A DNA stretch of 64,000 bases from Legionella sainthelensi. GTDB taxonomy: Bacteria; Pseudomonadota; Gammaproteobacteria; Legionellales; Legionellaceae. The notes under the pieces were generated by a model. The model searched no databases, had not been told where the DNA came from, and saw only the letters and a program-made list of their open reading frames with translations. Below are positions 8,964 to 18,302 of the stretch, piece after piece. The stretch is taken from assembly GCF_900637685.1 (NCBI RefSeq), contig NZ_LR134388.1, positions 186,001 to 250,000 on the forward strand, read 5' to 3'. Each line of letters begins with the position of its first letter. Position 1 is the stretch's first letter. The position numbers and the translations under genes are program-made.

Positions 8964-10513
8964 CCAGTAATTCTCCAGAGCTGTACCGTTTATTAACTGA
9001 AATGGCAACTTTGATTGAGCAAAACTCTGAGCCTGATCCTCAATTATATATTTTATTTTTCCAGCAACCAGAACTTGCCTTTAAGCTTATCGATATTATT
9101 AATAATTTAGAAGAAAAATTGGATGAAGGACTTTCAGTTTATTCGGCATGTATTTTTGCTTTGGATATTTGTGTTGCGCAATTACAAGGTGCGGCAGAAT
9201 CAAATAAAATCAGTGCTAAGACCTTAACACAATTAATGAATCATTTAGCAGAACTCATCAATTCTCAAAAACATACATTAAGTTTTTGGTTGCCTATATT
9301 AAACTCTTTTTATGAGTCTCATGTTGAGCTAACCGATGATTTAAAGGGTGCTTATTATGATCTGGCAAGCGATGAGGACGAACTAATTAATGAAGACGAA
9401 CCTTTATCTCATTTAGATGCAATTCGTGATTTAATTCATGAATTGTCAGATCTTTCTGTATTTGATATCGCTGAAAATTTCTTTGCCCAAAGCTATGCCA
9501 TGCCTGCTGATTTTTTTGCTGATCTTATCGTTGATTTATACAACATCGAAGAAGGTGGCGATATTGCTTTACTTATATTGTTGCATCCCAAGGCAGACGT
9601 ACGTGAAATAGCTCTTGCGACCATGGGGCAAGTGATGGAGCTAGTCACGTTAACCTCTATTTCCCTCACACGGTTACAGACCATTAAATATTGGTATCCT
9701 GAAAACTACCACTCTCTCTTTGATGCGTGGATAAAAATACAACGCAAAAAAGGAGTGGTTTTTGCTCCTGAGCCTGAAACAGCTCATGCGACAATCAGAG
9801 CAACAGAAGTAGACGGCAGTGGTTCCCAAGGTATTTTTCTTCATGTGGGTAAAGGTAGAAAAAATAGACTTTGTGGGCTATTGCTCAAATATGAGCTAGG
9901 TCTTAAAGATGCATGGATAACACCTGCTATTTCATCAAAAGATGTGAAAGATTATTACAAACAAGCTTTTGATGAGAATGTGACCTTGCGCGAAGTTGAT
10001 TTATCTTATTTTACCCTGATTATAGAACATTTTCTTACAGTAACCATAGCGCATGGTGAAATACCCAGTGTCCATTTTTTAGAAATTCAAGAATTACTTG
10101 GTATTCGCTTACGGCCGCAAAAATTGGATCTAGAACATTTATTTGACCAATTAGGCATTCAAATTACTCCTTTTACTCAAGAAACAATTAAGGAGTCATT
10201 GCAGCGCTCAAAGTCGTGGCTTAAAAGCAAATCATTTACTGAATCCTGGTATTTGGAAAACCCTCTAATTGATAAAATAGTCAATCACAACAGCAGTTTT
10301 GTGGATGGGATTAGAGTTTGCCGTATGAAAGAAGCCATGAATGCAGTATTTAGCGAAGAGATGGAATTACATCGTGCTAAATGGCAGTTTCATTTTTTAT
10401 GGGTTGCTTTATGGATGAAGGCTAAAGAAAAAGAAATGAAAAAGTATGGCAAGATAGTTTTCTTATCGCTTATTCAATTCATGAAGGTGTACCGCTTCAA
10501 GAAATTCCGGTAA
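8960..10513 (+). CDS. Conserved hypothetical protein; 3' end apparently frameshifted
   Basis: I do not recognise this family. The 517-codon reading is largely helical and acidic, with no signal peptide or membrane segment. It overlaps yciA by ATGA. The last 25 codons read poorly, whereas the -1 frame from about 10440 gives coherent sequence (WQDSFLIAYSIHEG, then QEIPVMQEICRQTV and VETMQERRTHLSQE) ending at TGA 10591-10593, ten bases before ribE. One base lost from the A run near 10440 would explain this; the repaired product would be about 544 residues. It may be a cytoplasmic protein co-transcribed with yciA and ribE; no function is claimed. Confidence 0.7.
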   Translation: MTSNSPELYRLLTEMATLIEQNSEPDPQLYILFFQQPELAFKLIDIINNLEEKLDEGLSVYSACIFALDICVAQLQGAAESNKISAKTLTQLMNHLAELINSQKHTLSFWLPILNSFYESHVELTDDLKGAYYDLASDEDELINEDEPLSHLDAIRDLIHELSDLSVFDIAENFFAQSYAMPADFFADLIVDLYNIEEGGDIALLILLHPKADVREIALATMGQVMELVTLTSISLTRLQTIKYWYPENYHSLFDAWIKIQRKKGVVFAPEPETAHATIRATEVDGSGSQGIFLHVGKGRKNRLCGLLLKYELGLKDAWITPAISSKDVKDYYKQAFDENVTLREVDLSYFTLIIEHFLTVTIAHGEIPSVHFLEIQELLGIRLRPQKLDLEHLFDQLGIQITPFTQETIKESLQRSKSWLKSKSFTESWYLENPLIDKIVNHNSSFVDGIRVCRMKEAMNAVFSEEMELHRAKWQFHFLWVALWMKAKEKEMKKYGKIVFLSLIQFMKVYRFKKFR

Positions 10514-10602
10514 TGCAAGAGATTTGTCGGCAAACGGTCATTAATAGTGTAGAAACCATGCAAGAGAGGCGAACTCATTTGAGCCAGGAGTGAGAAAAAT
10601 CC

Positions 10603-11217
10603 ATGTTTACTGGAATAATTGAAAAAAAAGGTATTGTGATTAGTAATCGGAATCAAGACGGCGCTAATCGGTTGATTATCTCATCTGCTTTTGAGCAATT
10701 ACAAGTAGGAGAAAGTATTGCGGTTAATGGCGTTTGTTTAACCTTACTGCCTTCTGATGGTTTAAATTTATGCTTTGATGTTTCTCCTGAAACTTTGAGC
10801 CGAACTACTTTAGGTCGATTAAGATCAGATGATGCAGTGAATTTAGAACGAGCGATGCTGGCATCTACACGTTTTGGTGGTCATTATGTGAGTGGGCATG
10901 TAGATACAATAGCGCAAATCCATTCTCTGAGACAGATGAACGATTTTGTTGAAGTAGAGCTTAGTGGATTTGACTCTAATGCAATGTTGTATTTAATCCC
11001 TAAAGGGAGTATTACTGTAGAAGGGGTGAGTTTAACGATTAATTTGGTTGTTGATCAACGTATCCAATTAATGCTTATTCCACATACACTATTAAACACT
11101 ACCTTAAGTTCTTTAAAACCAGGTCAAGAAGTAAATATTGAGTTTGACTACCTTGCTCGTATTGTTGCTCATCAATTGCAAGTTGCAGGAAAATTAAACG
11201 CTCAGATCTTGTTATGA
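10603..11217 (+). CDS. ribE: Riboflavin synthase, alpha chain
   Basis: This enzyme dismutates two molecules of 6,7-dimethyl-8-ribityllumazine into riboflavin plus the pyrimidine precursor. The 204-residue protein begins with the invariant MFTGIIEKKG and is made of two lumazine-binding repeats: the first with GESIAVNGVCLTL and FDVSPETLSRTTLG, the second with GGHYVSGHVDTIA and GSITVEGVSLTINLV. An AGGAG lies 12 bases before the ATG. It follows the hypothetical gene at 8960 closely, so it is probably in the same operon. The symbol ribC is used for the same enzyme in some genomes. Confidence 0.95.
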   Translation: MFTGIIEKKGIVISNRNQDGANRLIISSAFEQLQVGESIAVNGVCLTLLPSDGLNLCFDVSPETLSRTTLGRLRSDDAVNLERAMLASTRFGGHYVSGHVDTIAQIHSLRQMNDFVEVELSGFDSNAMLYLIPKGSITVEGVSLTINLVVDQRIQLMLIPHTLLNTTLSSLKPGQEVNIEFDYLARIVAHQLQVAGKLNAQILL

Positions 11218-11234
11218 ATTAAAAGGAGGAGTTC

Positions 11235-12506
11235 ATGACCCAATATAGAGCATCTCGATGGCCTCTTCTTTTTTTTGCCACACTAGTTATTGGTGTTTTC
11301 TCCGGTTTTGGTGGGATGTTTTTGGCTATATTGTTGCATTTTTTGCAGCACTTGGCCTATGAGGATACTGTATTCCCAATTCTTGGCAATCAAAGCTTTC
11401 TGTTTGTTGCTAGTATGGCAACTCCATCGATGAGAGTTCTCATTCTGCTGCTTTGTGGTTTGATTGCGGGGTTTGGTTGGTGGGCTGTTTTTCGATATGG
11501 AAGGCCTTTAGTAAGTATTGCGAATGCGATTAAATCACCTAGACCTTATATGCCTATAAAAACCACTGTTGCCCATGTGCTGCTCCAAATCATAACTGTA
11601 GCCTTAGGCTCACCTTTAGGGCGCGAAGTCGCTCCTCGAGAGTTTGCTGCAACATTTGCATGCTGGCTCACTAATAAGATGAAATTGCATCCCAAGGAGA
11701 GCCGAATACTTGTCGCTTGTGCTGCTGGAGCGGGACTTGCAGCGGTCTATAATGTCCCCTTTGGCGGGGCCATGTTTACTTTAGAGGTTTTACTCGGTTC
11801 TTTTCGTCTGTTTGCAGTGATTCCTGCAATTACTACCGCTGCTATAGCTGTCGTCATCTCATGGATTGGTCTGGGGAATCAGCCCTTATATCATACTCCT
11901 TTTTTGGTGCTTGATACGTCGGTGGTTTTTTGGGCAATAATATCAGGACCTCTTTTTGGTTTTACCGCCTATTGGTTTAAAGAAATGACCAACAGAGCTC
12001 AAAGTAGAGCTCCGCGTGATTGGAAAATCATAATATTTTGTGTATTAAATTTTTTTCTCATTGGTCTTCTGTCGATCTATTTTCCAGAAATATTGGGAAA
12101 TGGTCGCTCCGCCGCGCAGTTAGGATTCGATGGAAATATGTTAGGGCTATGGGTAGCCATGGCGCTATTTATACTTAGAATTTTAATTGTTTGTACCAGT
12201 ATACAGGCGGGTGCTTCAGGTGGGTTACTGACACCTTCTCTTGCAAATGGCGCTTTAATGGCCGTTATTCTGGGTATTCTTTGGAGCTATATATGGCCTG
12301 GAATATCTATCTCTGCTTTTGCGGTAATCGGCGGTGCAGCATTTCTTGCTGCGGCACAAAAGATGCCAATTACAGCAATTGTGCTGACTATCGAATTTAC
12401 CGGGATTAATTTTAGCTTTTTCATTCCTATACTGTTTGCTGTTGCAGGTTCAATTAGTATGTTTCATTATTGTGCGCATAGACGTTTAGTTATGGTGATG
12501 AGTTGA
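11235..12506 (+). CDS. ClC-family chloride channel/transporter, atypical
   Basis: An integral membrane ClC protein of 423 residues without C-terminal CBS domains. Family motifs: GSPLGREVAPREF around the gating Glu131, AGAGLAAVYNVPFGGAMFTLEVLLG, and GASGGLLTPSL. Where E. coli ClC has the internal proton glutamate (E203), alignment on YNVPFGGAMFTLE places Val185, and the usual GSGIP anion-selectivity loop is not obvious (SIANAIK instead). By what is known of ClC-ec1 mutants, this suggests altered or absent proton coupling. It follows ribE by 17 bases with an AAAGGAGGAG ribosome site, so co-transcription is likely. Confidence 0.88.
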   Translation: MTQYRASRWPLLFFATLVIGVFSGFGGMFLAILLHFLQHLAYEDTVFPILGNQSFLFVASMATPSMRVLILLLCGLIAGFGWWAVFRYGRPLVSIANAIKSPRPYMPIKTTVAHVLLQIITVALGSPLGREVAPREFAATFACWLTNKMKLHPKESRILVACAAGAGLAAVYNVPFGGAMFTLEVLLGSFRLFAVIPAITTAAIAVVISWIGLGNQPLYHTPFLVLDTSVVFWAIISGPLFGFTAYWFKEMTNRAQSRAPRDWKIIIFCVLNFFLIGLLSIYFPEILGNGRSAAQLGFDGNMLGLWVAMALFILRILIVCTSIQAGASGGLLTPSLANGALMAVILGILWSYIWPGISISAFAVIGGAAFLAAAQKMPITAIVLTIEFTGINFSFFIPILFAVAGSISMFHYCAHRRLVMVMS

Positions 12507-12613
12507 TCTTTTTCTCATTAGTTGAATTGAGCGGACGTTGAGGAATTCTGTTATTGCAATTTATTTTATGATAAATTGTGCTCCTTACCGTTTTAAATTT
12601 TGGATATTCTTAA

Positions 12614-13744
12614 ATGCTCAAAGTAATGACTATAGTTGGAACACGACCTGAATTGATCAAAATGTCTCGTGTCATTGCTGAGTTTGATAAGCATACCCAA
12701 CATATCCTTGTTCATACTGGCCAGAATTTTGATTATGAACTCAATCAGATTTTTTTTGATGATTTAGAAATTCGTAAACCAGACTACTTTCTTGATGCAG
12801 TAGGAGATACGGCTGCACGTGCAATTGCTCGGATTATTGAAAAAGCAGATGAGGTTTTGGAAAAGGAACAACCTGATGCTCTTCTCCTTTACGGTGATAC
12901 AAACTCTTGTTTGTCAGTGATCGCTGCTAAGCGACGCAAAATACCGGTATTTCATATGGAGGCTGGTAATCGATGCTTTGATCAACGTGTTCCTGAAGAA
13001 CTTAATCGTAAAGTGCTCGATCATTTGAGTGATATTAATCTTGTATTATCAGAGCATGCTCGTCGCTATTTAATCCAGGAAGGGATCCCTGCAGAACGAG
13101 TGATTAAAACCGGATCACACATGCAAGAAGTACTGAATCATTTTATGCCTAAAATTTTATCATCAAATGTTTTAGCGCAACTTGATTTAAATCCACAACA
13201 ATATTTCTTGGTGAGCAATCATCGTGAAGAGAATGTGGATATTCCAGCGAATCTCAATGACTTACTGGAAACCTTATGTGCGTTAGCTAAAGAATATGAC
13301 ATGCCTATCGTTGTTTCAACGCATCCAAGAACAAGAAAGCGTTTGGAAGCCCTCAATGCGACTCAATTAGATTCGCGAATTCGTTTTTTAAAACCTTTTG
13401 GTTTTCTAGATTATGTTAAATTACAAATGGAAGCTTATTGTGTGTTATCGGATAGTGGCACGATAACGGAAGAAGCTTCTCTGTTAAATTTACCGGCAGT
13501 TACGATACGTAATACACATGAACGACCTGAAGGAATGGATGAGGCAACTTTAATTATGTGTGGGCTTAAATCCTCAAGCGTTCTAAATGCGGTGCGTATT
13601 GTTACCTCCCAACACGAACAAAAAACACGTGCATTTGCGGTTGTTTCGGATTATGAGGGCGGGTGTGTCTCAAAAAAAGTTGTTCGAATCGTGACCAGTT
13701 ATGTCGATTATGTGAATCGTGAGGTTTGGTCGAAAAGTGAATAA
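12614..13744 (+). CDS. fnlC: UDP-GlcNAc 2-epimerase family, FnlC/WbjD/CapG-like (UDP-L-FucNAc synthesis)
   Basis: Non-hydrolysing UDP-sugar 2-epimerase fold of 376 residues. The start MLKVMTIVGTRPELIKMSRV, then HTGQNFDYELNQIFFDDL, GDTNSC and FHMEAGNRCFDQRVPEE, resembles FnlC/WbjD/CapG more closely than WecB. Those enzymes convert the product of FnlA and a reductase to UDP-N-acetyl-L-fucosamine. The partner genes fnlA and an RmlD-like reductase lie in the same region at 32-34 kb, supporting this. It marks the left edge of the polysaccharide region. WecB-type UDP-ManNAc formation is the main alternative. Confidence 0.82.
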   Translation: MLKVMTIVGTRPELIKMSRVIAEFDKHTQHILVHTGQNFDYELNQIFFDDLEIRKPDYFLDAVGDTAARAIARIIEKADEVLEKEQPDALLLYGDTNSCLSVIAAKRRKIPVFHMEAGNRCFDQRVPEELNRKVLDHLSDINLVLSEHARRYLIQEGIPAERVIKTGSHMQEVLNHFMPKILSSNVLAQLDLNPQQYFLVSNHREENVDIPANLNDLLETLCALAKEYDMPIVVSTHPRTRKRLEALNATQLDSRIRFLKPFGFLDYVKLQMEAYCVLSDSGTITEEASLLNLPAVTIRNTHERPEGMDEATLIMCGLKSSSVLNAVRIVTSQHEQKTRAFAVVSDYEGGCVSKKVVRIVTSYVDYVNREVWSKSE

Positions 13745-13760
13745 CTTGAACCCGTATTTT

Positions 13761-15788
13761 TTATATTTTCTTAAAATATTGATAGAGTTTCGTGTTTTCC
13801 CAATCTTGAGGCAATTTTAAGGTTAATAAAAGAGGAATTTTATTGATGTCTGTTAAGTAAGCAATATCTTGAATACAAATAGCATCAGAAATAGAATATT
13901 CGAAAGAATCAATCCAATAAGAAGGAAGCAGTGCCTCATCAAGAACGTCATTTCCTGTGCTATTGTGGAAATTGTAAATGGGCAAAAAATAGGTCGTTGC
14001 TTGACTCGTTGAGAGAGTTACGGCTTCGGGGCTGCTCAAAGAACCCGGTGGTTTTTCCAGATAGTGTAGTTTTAATGAAATTTGATTTAAAGGGCATTTT
14101 TCTTTGCTTTTAATTCTAAGATAGATAGTTTCTAAATAAGAGGACTGAATATCATTGTTTTTTATAGGCAATTTTATAATATAGTTCTTGTGATCTTCAT
14201 CTAAAATTGGGTTAATTGTTTCTGTCCTTGCTTCTAAATAATGGTTAAATAATTTATTTAAATGATTTTCTTGGTAAACGCGTAACGAAATTATTGAAAT
14301 AGTTAGAATCGCAACACTAACTATTGAAGTAACGGAAATTATTTTCCATCGAGCCTGTACTTTAATTTTAATTGCTTCGAAAAGAGTAATATTCGATTTA
14401 TTCTTTATGAAAAAAATACAGTGTTGACTCAAAAAGCCAATGAACCACAAACCAACAAACTCAAGGTAAAAATAGTGTCTTGGATCAAATTGTAAAACGG
14501 GATAGGCTCCTAAATACAGCAGGGTAAATAATATGAATAATGCAATTCGTAATTGAAAAAAGGCTATAGTTGCTGTGACAAAAAAGGGGAGCACAGCCGC
14601 TACATTTCTTAAAGGGATGTATGCAGCGATTTTTTGAACGAAGCCGTGAATAAAAATTAATGGAACTTGGAGCATACTTGCATAAATTCGCACTAAGAAA
14701 TCAGCAGGAAATGTTGATAGATAATTCAATAAAAACAAAGAGCTATAATAATTGTATTCTTTTGCAGTGGCGGGCATTAAATGTTCAATACCATAAATTC
14801 TTTCGGAGAAACTATTCACAACAGTATAGGGGATTAAATCAAAATAGAGAGGAATAATAGAATAGGTTTCAAGTTGTCTTAAACCTAAATTCGGGGTAAA
14901 TGAGTCGGCAAGTCCAAGAATAATAACATGAGCAAGACCTCCTCCTCCATAACTATGGTAAGCCTGTAAAACAGGATAGCCAACCACAAAGAAACTTATT
15001 GAAAAAATGAGGATCGCTTCTAATTTTCTTTGAATGGCTTTGTGCGCTATTTTTACAAAGAATAGTAAAGATATAAGAAAAAAAGGCAACATAACTAATA
15101 TATCTGTTCTAAATCCAAGGCCTAATCCTAATAAAGACCCAGAAAAAAAGGAGGAGACAAATAATTTTTTCCTGTTAGGACAGTTCGTTACTAATGCTCC
15201 TATAATACCAACGATACCGAGTAAAAAAGGTGCTACTGAATAATCTCTTAGCTGAACAACATAGTACATTTGTAGGGGGGATATGGCGATAAATAGTGCG
15301 AGCACCAAAGAAAATGATTGACTTAAGCCTAGTCGAAAAATGGAATATATGGCAAGTAAACTGATGCTGTATAAGAGCAAAAATAAGGGAACTAAATTAT
15401 TCCAGCTCACTCCAAATATTTTCCACATAAACCCGGAGAATAAAATCATGTATCGCTCTAGACTTTGAAAATAATTAAGTGGTTTGAGACCTTTTTGAAC
15501 AATATTTTTGCATTCAAAATTGTTTGTTTTATTGTCTAAAAAAGATTGGAGTGAGTCACTTATCTGTGCAGGGTTGGCAAATCCATGGCCGCAGGCAAAC
15601 ATGACTGCAGGAGCAAACTCATTTTGATAAAAGAAAGATGAATAATGCTTATGGGTAATGGAATAGTAAGTATAAAAATTACCAACTAATAACAGGATAA
15701 GAGGAAATAATATTTTTTGCCAGGAACTTGGGAGTCTATCTTTTTTGGTATTAAAAAATCCTTGGCTCAATGAGTTTATTTTTAACAT
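13761..15788 (-). CDS. Multi-pass membrane protein, putative GT-C glycosyltransferase
   Basis: A 675-residue protein with about ten hydrophobic segments between residues 25 and 500 and a soluble C-terminal domain of about 170 residues. The plan resembles GT-C enzymes (PMT/ArnT type) that use polyprenyl-phosphate sugars in the periplasm: an acidic loop after the first membrane segment and LRDYSVAPF after a later one. No family signature is decisive. It is the last gene of a minus-strand group with GtrB-, GtrA- and methyltransferase-like genes, the position of the variable transferase in gtr clusters. The role is inferred from context. Confidence 0.6.
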   Translation of the reverse strand: MLKINSLSQGFFNTKKDRLPSSWQKILFPLILLLVGNFYTYYSITHKHYSSFFYQNEFAPAVMFACGHGFANPAQISDSLQSFLDNKTNNFECKNIVQKGLKPLNYFQSLERYMILFSGFMWKIFGVSWNNLVPLFLLLYSISLLAIYSIFRLGLSQSFSLVLALFIAISPLQMYYVVQLRDYSVAPFLLGIVGIIGALVTNCPNRKKLFVSSFFSGSLLGLGLGFRTDILVMLPFFLISLLFFVKIAHKAIQRKLEAILIFSISFFVVGYPVLQAYHSYGGGGLAHVIILGLADSFTPNLGLRQLETYSIIPLYFDLIPYTVVNSFSERIYGIEHLMPATAKEYNYYSSLFLLNYLSTFPADFLVRIYASMLQVPLIFIHGFVQKIAAYIPLRNVAAVLPFFVTATIAFFQLRIALFILFTLLYLGAYPVLQFDPRHYFYLEFVGLWFIGFLSQHCIFFIKNKSNITLFEAIKIKVQARWKIISVTSIVSVAILTISIISLRVYQENHLNKLFNHYLEARTETINPILDEDHKNYIIKLPIKNNDIQSSYLETIYLRIKSKEKCPLNQISLKLHYLEKPPGSLSSPEAVTLSTSQATTYFLPIYNFHNSTGNDVLDEALLPSYWIDSFEYSISDAICIQDIAYLTDINKIPLLLTLKLPQDWENTKLYQYFKKI

Positions 15789-15977
15789 TGACTTTTTATC
15801 TCACTTTTCTCATGTTTTTTATTTGCGACGTTATTAATGTTACATACTCGGACTTTTTAGTTGTGAAGAATACCAGAAAAAATCTCAAAATCCATTCGTG
15901 CCTGGCAGATTTTTTAAGTGTAAGAGTTGAGGCTCTTTGAAACAGAATTTTGAGCATAATTAAGTCAATTTGCTGTT

Positions 15978-16847
15978 CTATTTTTTGGCGACAATGAGTC
16001 TTGAACCGCCTAAGGAAAAGTTCAATCCTTTACGAATCATTTGAACTTCTACCTCCAATATTTTTTCAAAAACAGCATTAAGCCAAGGAGAAAGACGAAG
16101 CTCTTTGTAGGGGTCCTCATTTTTTTTGGGTAATTTTTGTTTAAATCGCGATGCAATCATTAGCGGTAGAAGGAAAAAGACAAAGGAAGTACTTCGTAAT
16201 ATCTTAAAGCCCGCTTTTTGGATTTTATCATGCAGATTTTTTGCGGAATAACGGCGTACATGACAAGCGGCTTTATCTGCATTACTCCATAGCCATTGAT
16301 GTTGGGGGACAGTAAGTAAAAGAAGGCCATTAGGTTTCAACGCTTGGTTCATTTGCAATAAGACCTCCATGTCTTCTTGAATATGTTCCAAAACATCAAA
16401 AGCGCCAATTACATCAAATTCATCAACAAAAGGGATGTGTCGCGCATCCATTTGCATGAACTCCATAGGCGTATTTTGTCTCGTTGCGGCAAAACTCAGA
16501 CCATCAATGAACAACTCCCCACCTTTATATTGACGCCCTGGAAATGCATCAGCGATTCCAGATAATACATAACCTGTACCACAGCCTATTTCAAAAAAAG
16601 ATTGAAACACAGGGCAATATTGATTAAGAGCCCATATTATTAGTTTGTTACGAGTTCGGAACCAAAAGTTATTTGCTTCAAGTTGCGCTAATTGTGCGAA
16701 ATGGCTGACTTTGAATCCAGAGTCTTTTTGAGCAAACTGAGGTGAAAAAGCGCAAAATCCGTCAATCAATTCCGGAGCCCATTCACAATATTGGCAAAGT
16801 GAGACGTTTGATGGATAAAAATTACTGCAGGAAAGGCATTTTTTCAT
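15978..16847 (-). CDS. SAM-dependent methyltransferase with N-terminal zinc-ribbon-like motif
   Basis: The product begins with a cysteine-rich motif (CLSCSNFYP … CQYCEW), then a class I methyltransferase domain: FFEIGCGTGYVLSGIAD (SAM motif I) and FDVIGAFDVLEHIQED, followed by LLLTVPQHQWLWS. Proteins of this layout occur in polysaccharide loci and methylate sugars or lipid-linked intermediates. I start at ATG 16847 (289 residues), preceded by GTGAGAAAG; the longer reading from 16925 adds a hydrophobic stretch that overlaps gtrA and is not family-like. It overlaps the end of the GtrA-like gene by 26 bases. The substrate is unknown. Confidence 0.8.
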   Translation of the reverse strand: MKKCLSCSNFYPSNVSLCQYCEWAPELIDGFCAFSPQFAQKDSGFKVSHFAQLAQLEANNFWFRTRNKLIIWALNQYCPVFQSFFEIGCGTGYVLSGIADAFPGRQYKGGELFIDGLSFAATRQNTPMEFMQMDARHIPFVDEFDVIGAFDVLEHIQEDMEVLLQMNQALKPNGLLLLTVPQHQWLWSNADKAACHVRRYSAKNLHDKIQKAGFKILRSTSFVFFLLPLMIASRFKQKLPKKNEDPYKELRLSPWLNAVFEKILEVEVQMIRKGLNFSLGGSRLIVAKK

Positions 16848-17262
16848 TAACTTTCTCACTATGTGATGGAAAGACAAATAATTTAAAGACGATGAAAAGA
16901 TAAGCAGCAACAATAATGATGGCAATAGCTTGAATCTCGTAATAGGAATAGCCTAAGTAATCGACAAAAATAAATAATAAAAGCAGGTTAATAGAGTATC
17001 CTGAGATATGAGTAATGAGGAAGCGAATGCTGGTTGAGGAAAAACGTCCTGAACCCTTAAAGGTTAGACGCCAATTACTGAGATAGCTTCCTAATGCGCA
17101 AAATAAATAAATCATTGTCATCGCTATCTTTGGTGCCATGTTAAAATGGGTCATTAATAAAAAAATAAAATAACCGAGTACATTAATGGCAATGCCTGAT
17201 ACCCCATAATATAATAATTGCATCGCAGTTTTGCTATGCAGTACCCCGTTAGTCCATCTCAT
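16822..17262 (-). CDS. GtrA-like small membrane protein (putative polyprenyl-phosphate-sugar flippase)
   Basis: A 146-residue protein with four predicted membrane helices, the GtrA/DPMS fold. It starts with an N-terminal QLLYYGVSGIAINVLGYFIF helix and has the characteristic LSNWRLTFKGSG segment between helices two and three. GtrA proteins are thought to move bactoprenyl-phosphate sugars across the inner membrane. It overlaps the upstream GtrB-like gene by 14 bases and the methyltransferase by 26, indicating tight coupling. Family assignment is good; the flipped sugar is unknown. Confidence 0.85.
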   Translation of the reverse strand: MRWTNGVLHSKTAMQLLYYGVSGIAINVLGYFIFLLMTHFNMAPKIAMTMIYLFCALGSYLSNWRLTFKGSGRFSSTSIRFLITHISGYSINLLLLFIFVDYLGYSYYEIQAIAIIIVAAYLFIVFKLFVFPSHSEKVNEKMPFLQ

Positions 17263-18244
17263 TATTTAAAGGCTCCATTATCCTCGGATTCGTTTTTTTC
17301 AAGTGACCATCAGTAGTGTGATCTATTTTTTGATAAATATGACGAATAATAGTGTATGGTCGCCTCTTTATCTCTAAAAAGATTTTTGAAAGATAGATTC
17401 CAACAATCCCAATAAATGAAATAATTAGGCCTCCAAGTAACCAAATCGAAGCCATTACTGATGTCCAGCCTTCTAATATATTATGAAATAGGAATTTGTT
17501 AATAATTAACCATCCTATATAACTACATGCAAAGAACATAATAAGTAAGCCAAAGTAAAAAATACTTACTAAAGGCAAATTGCTAAATGAAGTCACTGAA
17601 TTAACAAATAAAGAAACTTTACGTCTTAAAGTGTATGTTGTTTCGCTTGAGCTTTCTTTTTTCACAGTCTGGGGATGTTGTTCAAAACCAGTTAGGTACC
17701 ATAAGCCAGCAATATATATTTCTCGCTCTTTATGAAGCAATAGCGCATTCACATACCGACGTGTCATTAAGCGGGCAACAGTTATGTTCGTTGGTAAAGG
17801 CTCACTACTCAAAAATCGTAGAAATCGATAAAACAATGCACCACTCCAACGCTCAAAAACACCGCCTTTTCTTACTTCCTGAACCCCATAAACTACATCA
17901 CAACACTCTTCTTTCATTTGTTTTGCAAATGAGAGCAGCCATTCTGGTTTTTCTTCTAAGTCACTGTCAATCAGAAAAATATGTTCTCCTCTAGCATGTG
18001 CTAATCCAGTCATCATTGCTTTGTGATGTCCAAAGTTTCGAGATAAATCAACGACTATGATCTGGGGATTTTGATCCATTTGTTTAATTGCTGTTTCTAG
18101 GCTGTCGTCAGGCGAGCCATCATTAACCAAAACAATTTCATAGCTATTGCCAACAAGTTGTTCAGCAACCAAAGAAAGGCGCTGACAAAACTCTATGATG
18201 TATTTTTCTGATTTATAAAGAGTAGCAACAATGGACAGTTTCAT
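17249..18244 (-). CDS. GtrB/DPM1-like polyprenyl-phosphate glycosyltransferase
   Basis: A family 2 glycosyltransferase of 331 residues. The N-terminal GT-A domain shows LSIVATLYKSEKYI, VLVNDGSPDDS, NFGHHKAMMTGL and the metal-binding LIDSDLEEKPEW. Two C-terminal membrane helices at about residues 225-300 anchor it, as in GtrB and ArnC. Such enzymes load a sugar onto undecaprenyl phosphate on the cytoplasmic side. It heads a minus-strand cluster with GtrA, a methyltransferase and a GT-C-like protein, divergent from the acetyltransferase at 18303. The sugar donor cannot be predicted. Confidence 0.88.
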   Translation of the reverse strand: MKLSIVATLYKSEKYIIEFCQRLSLVAEQLVGNSYEIVLVNDGSPDDSLETAIKQMDQNPQIIVVDLSRNFGHHKAMMTGLAHARGEHIFLIDSDLEEKPEWLLSFAKQMKEECCDVVYGVQEVRKGGVFERWSGALFYRFLRFLSSEPLPTNITVARLMTRRYVNALLLHKEREIYIAGLWYLTGFEQHPQTVKKESSSETTYTLRRKVSLFVNSVTSFSNLPLVSIFYFGLLIMFFACSYIGWLIINKFLFHNILEGWTSVMASIWLLGGLIISFIGIVGIYLSKIFLEIKRRPYTIIRHIYQKIDHTTDGHLKKTNPRIMEPLNNEMD

Positions 18245-18302
18245 TTACTTCCTTAAAATCTAATGGCAGAATTGTGCCAGCTTATCACAAAAAGGTTATT
18301 TT

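Noticed and set aside
10430..10450. Programmed -1 frameshift in the gene at 8960
   Set aside because: The site (G AAA AAG) does not fit the X XXY YYZ pattern well, and three other genes show the same kind of homopolymer loss, so an error or mutation is simpler.
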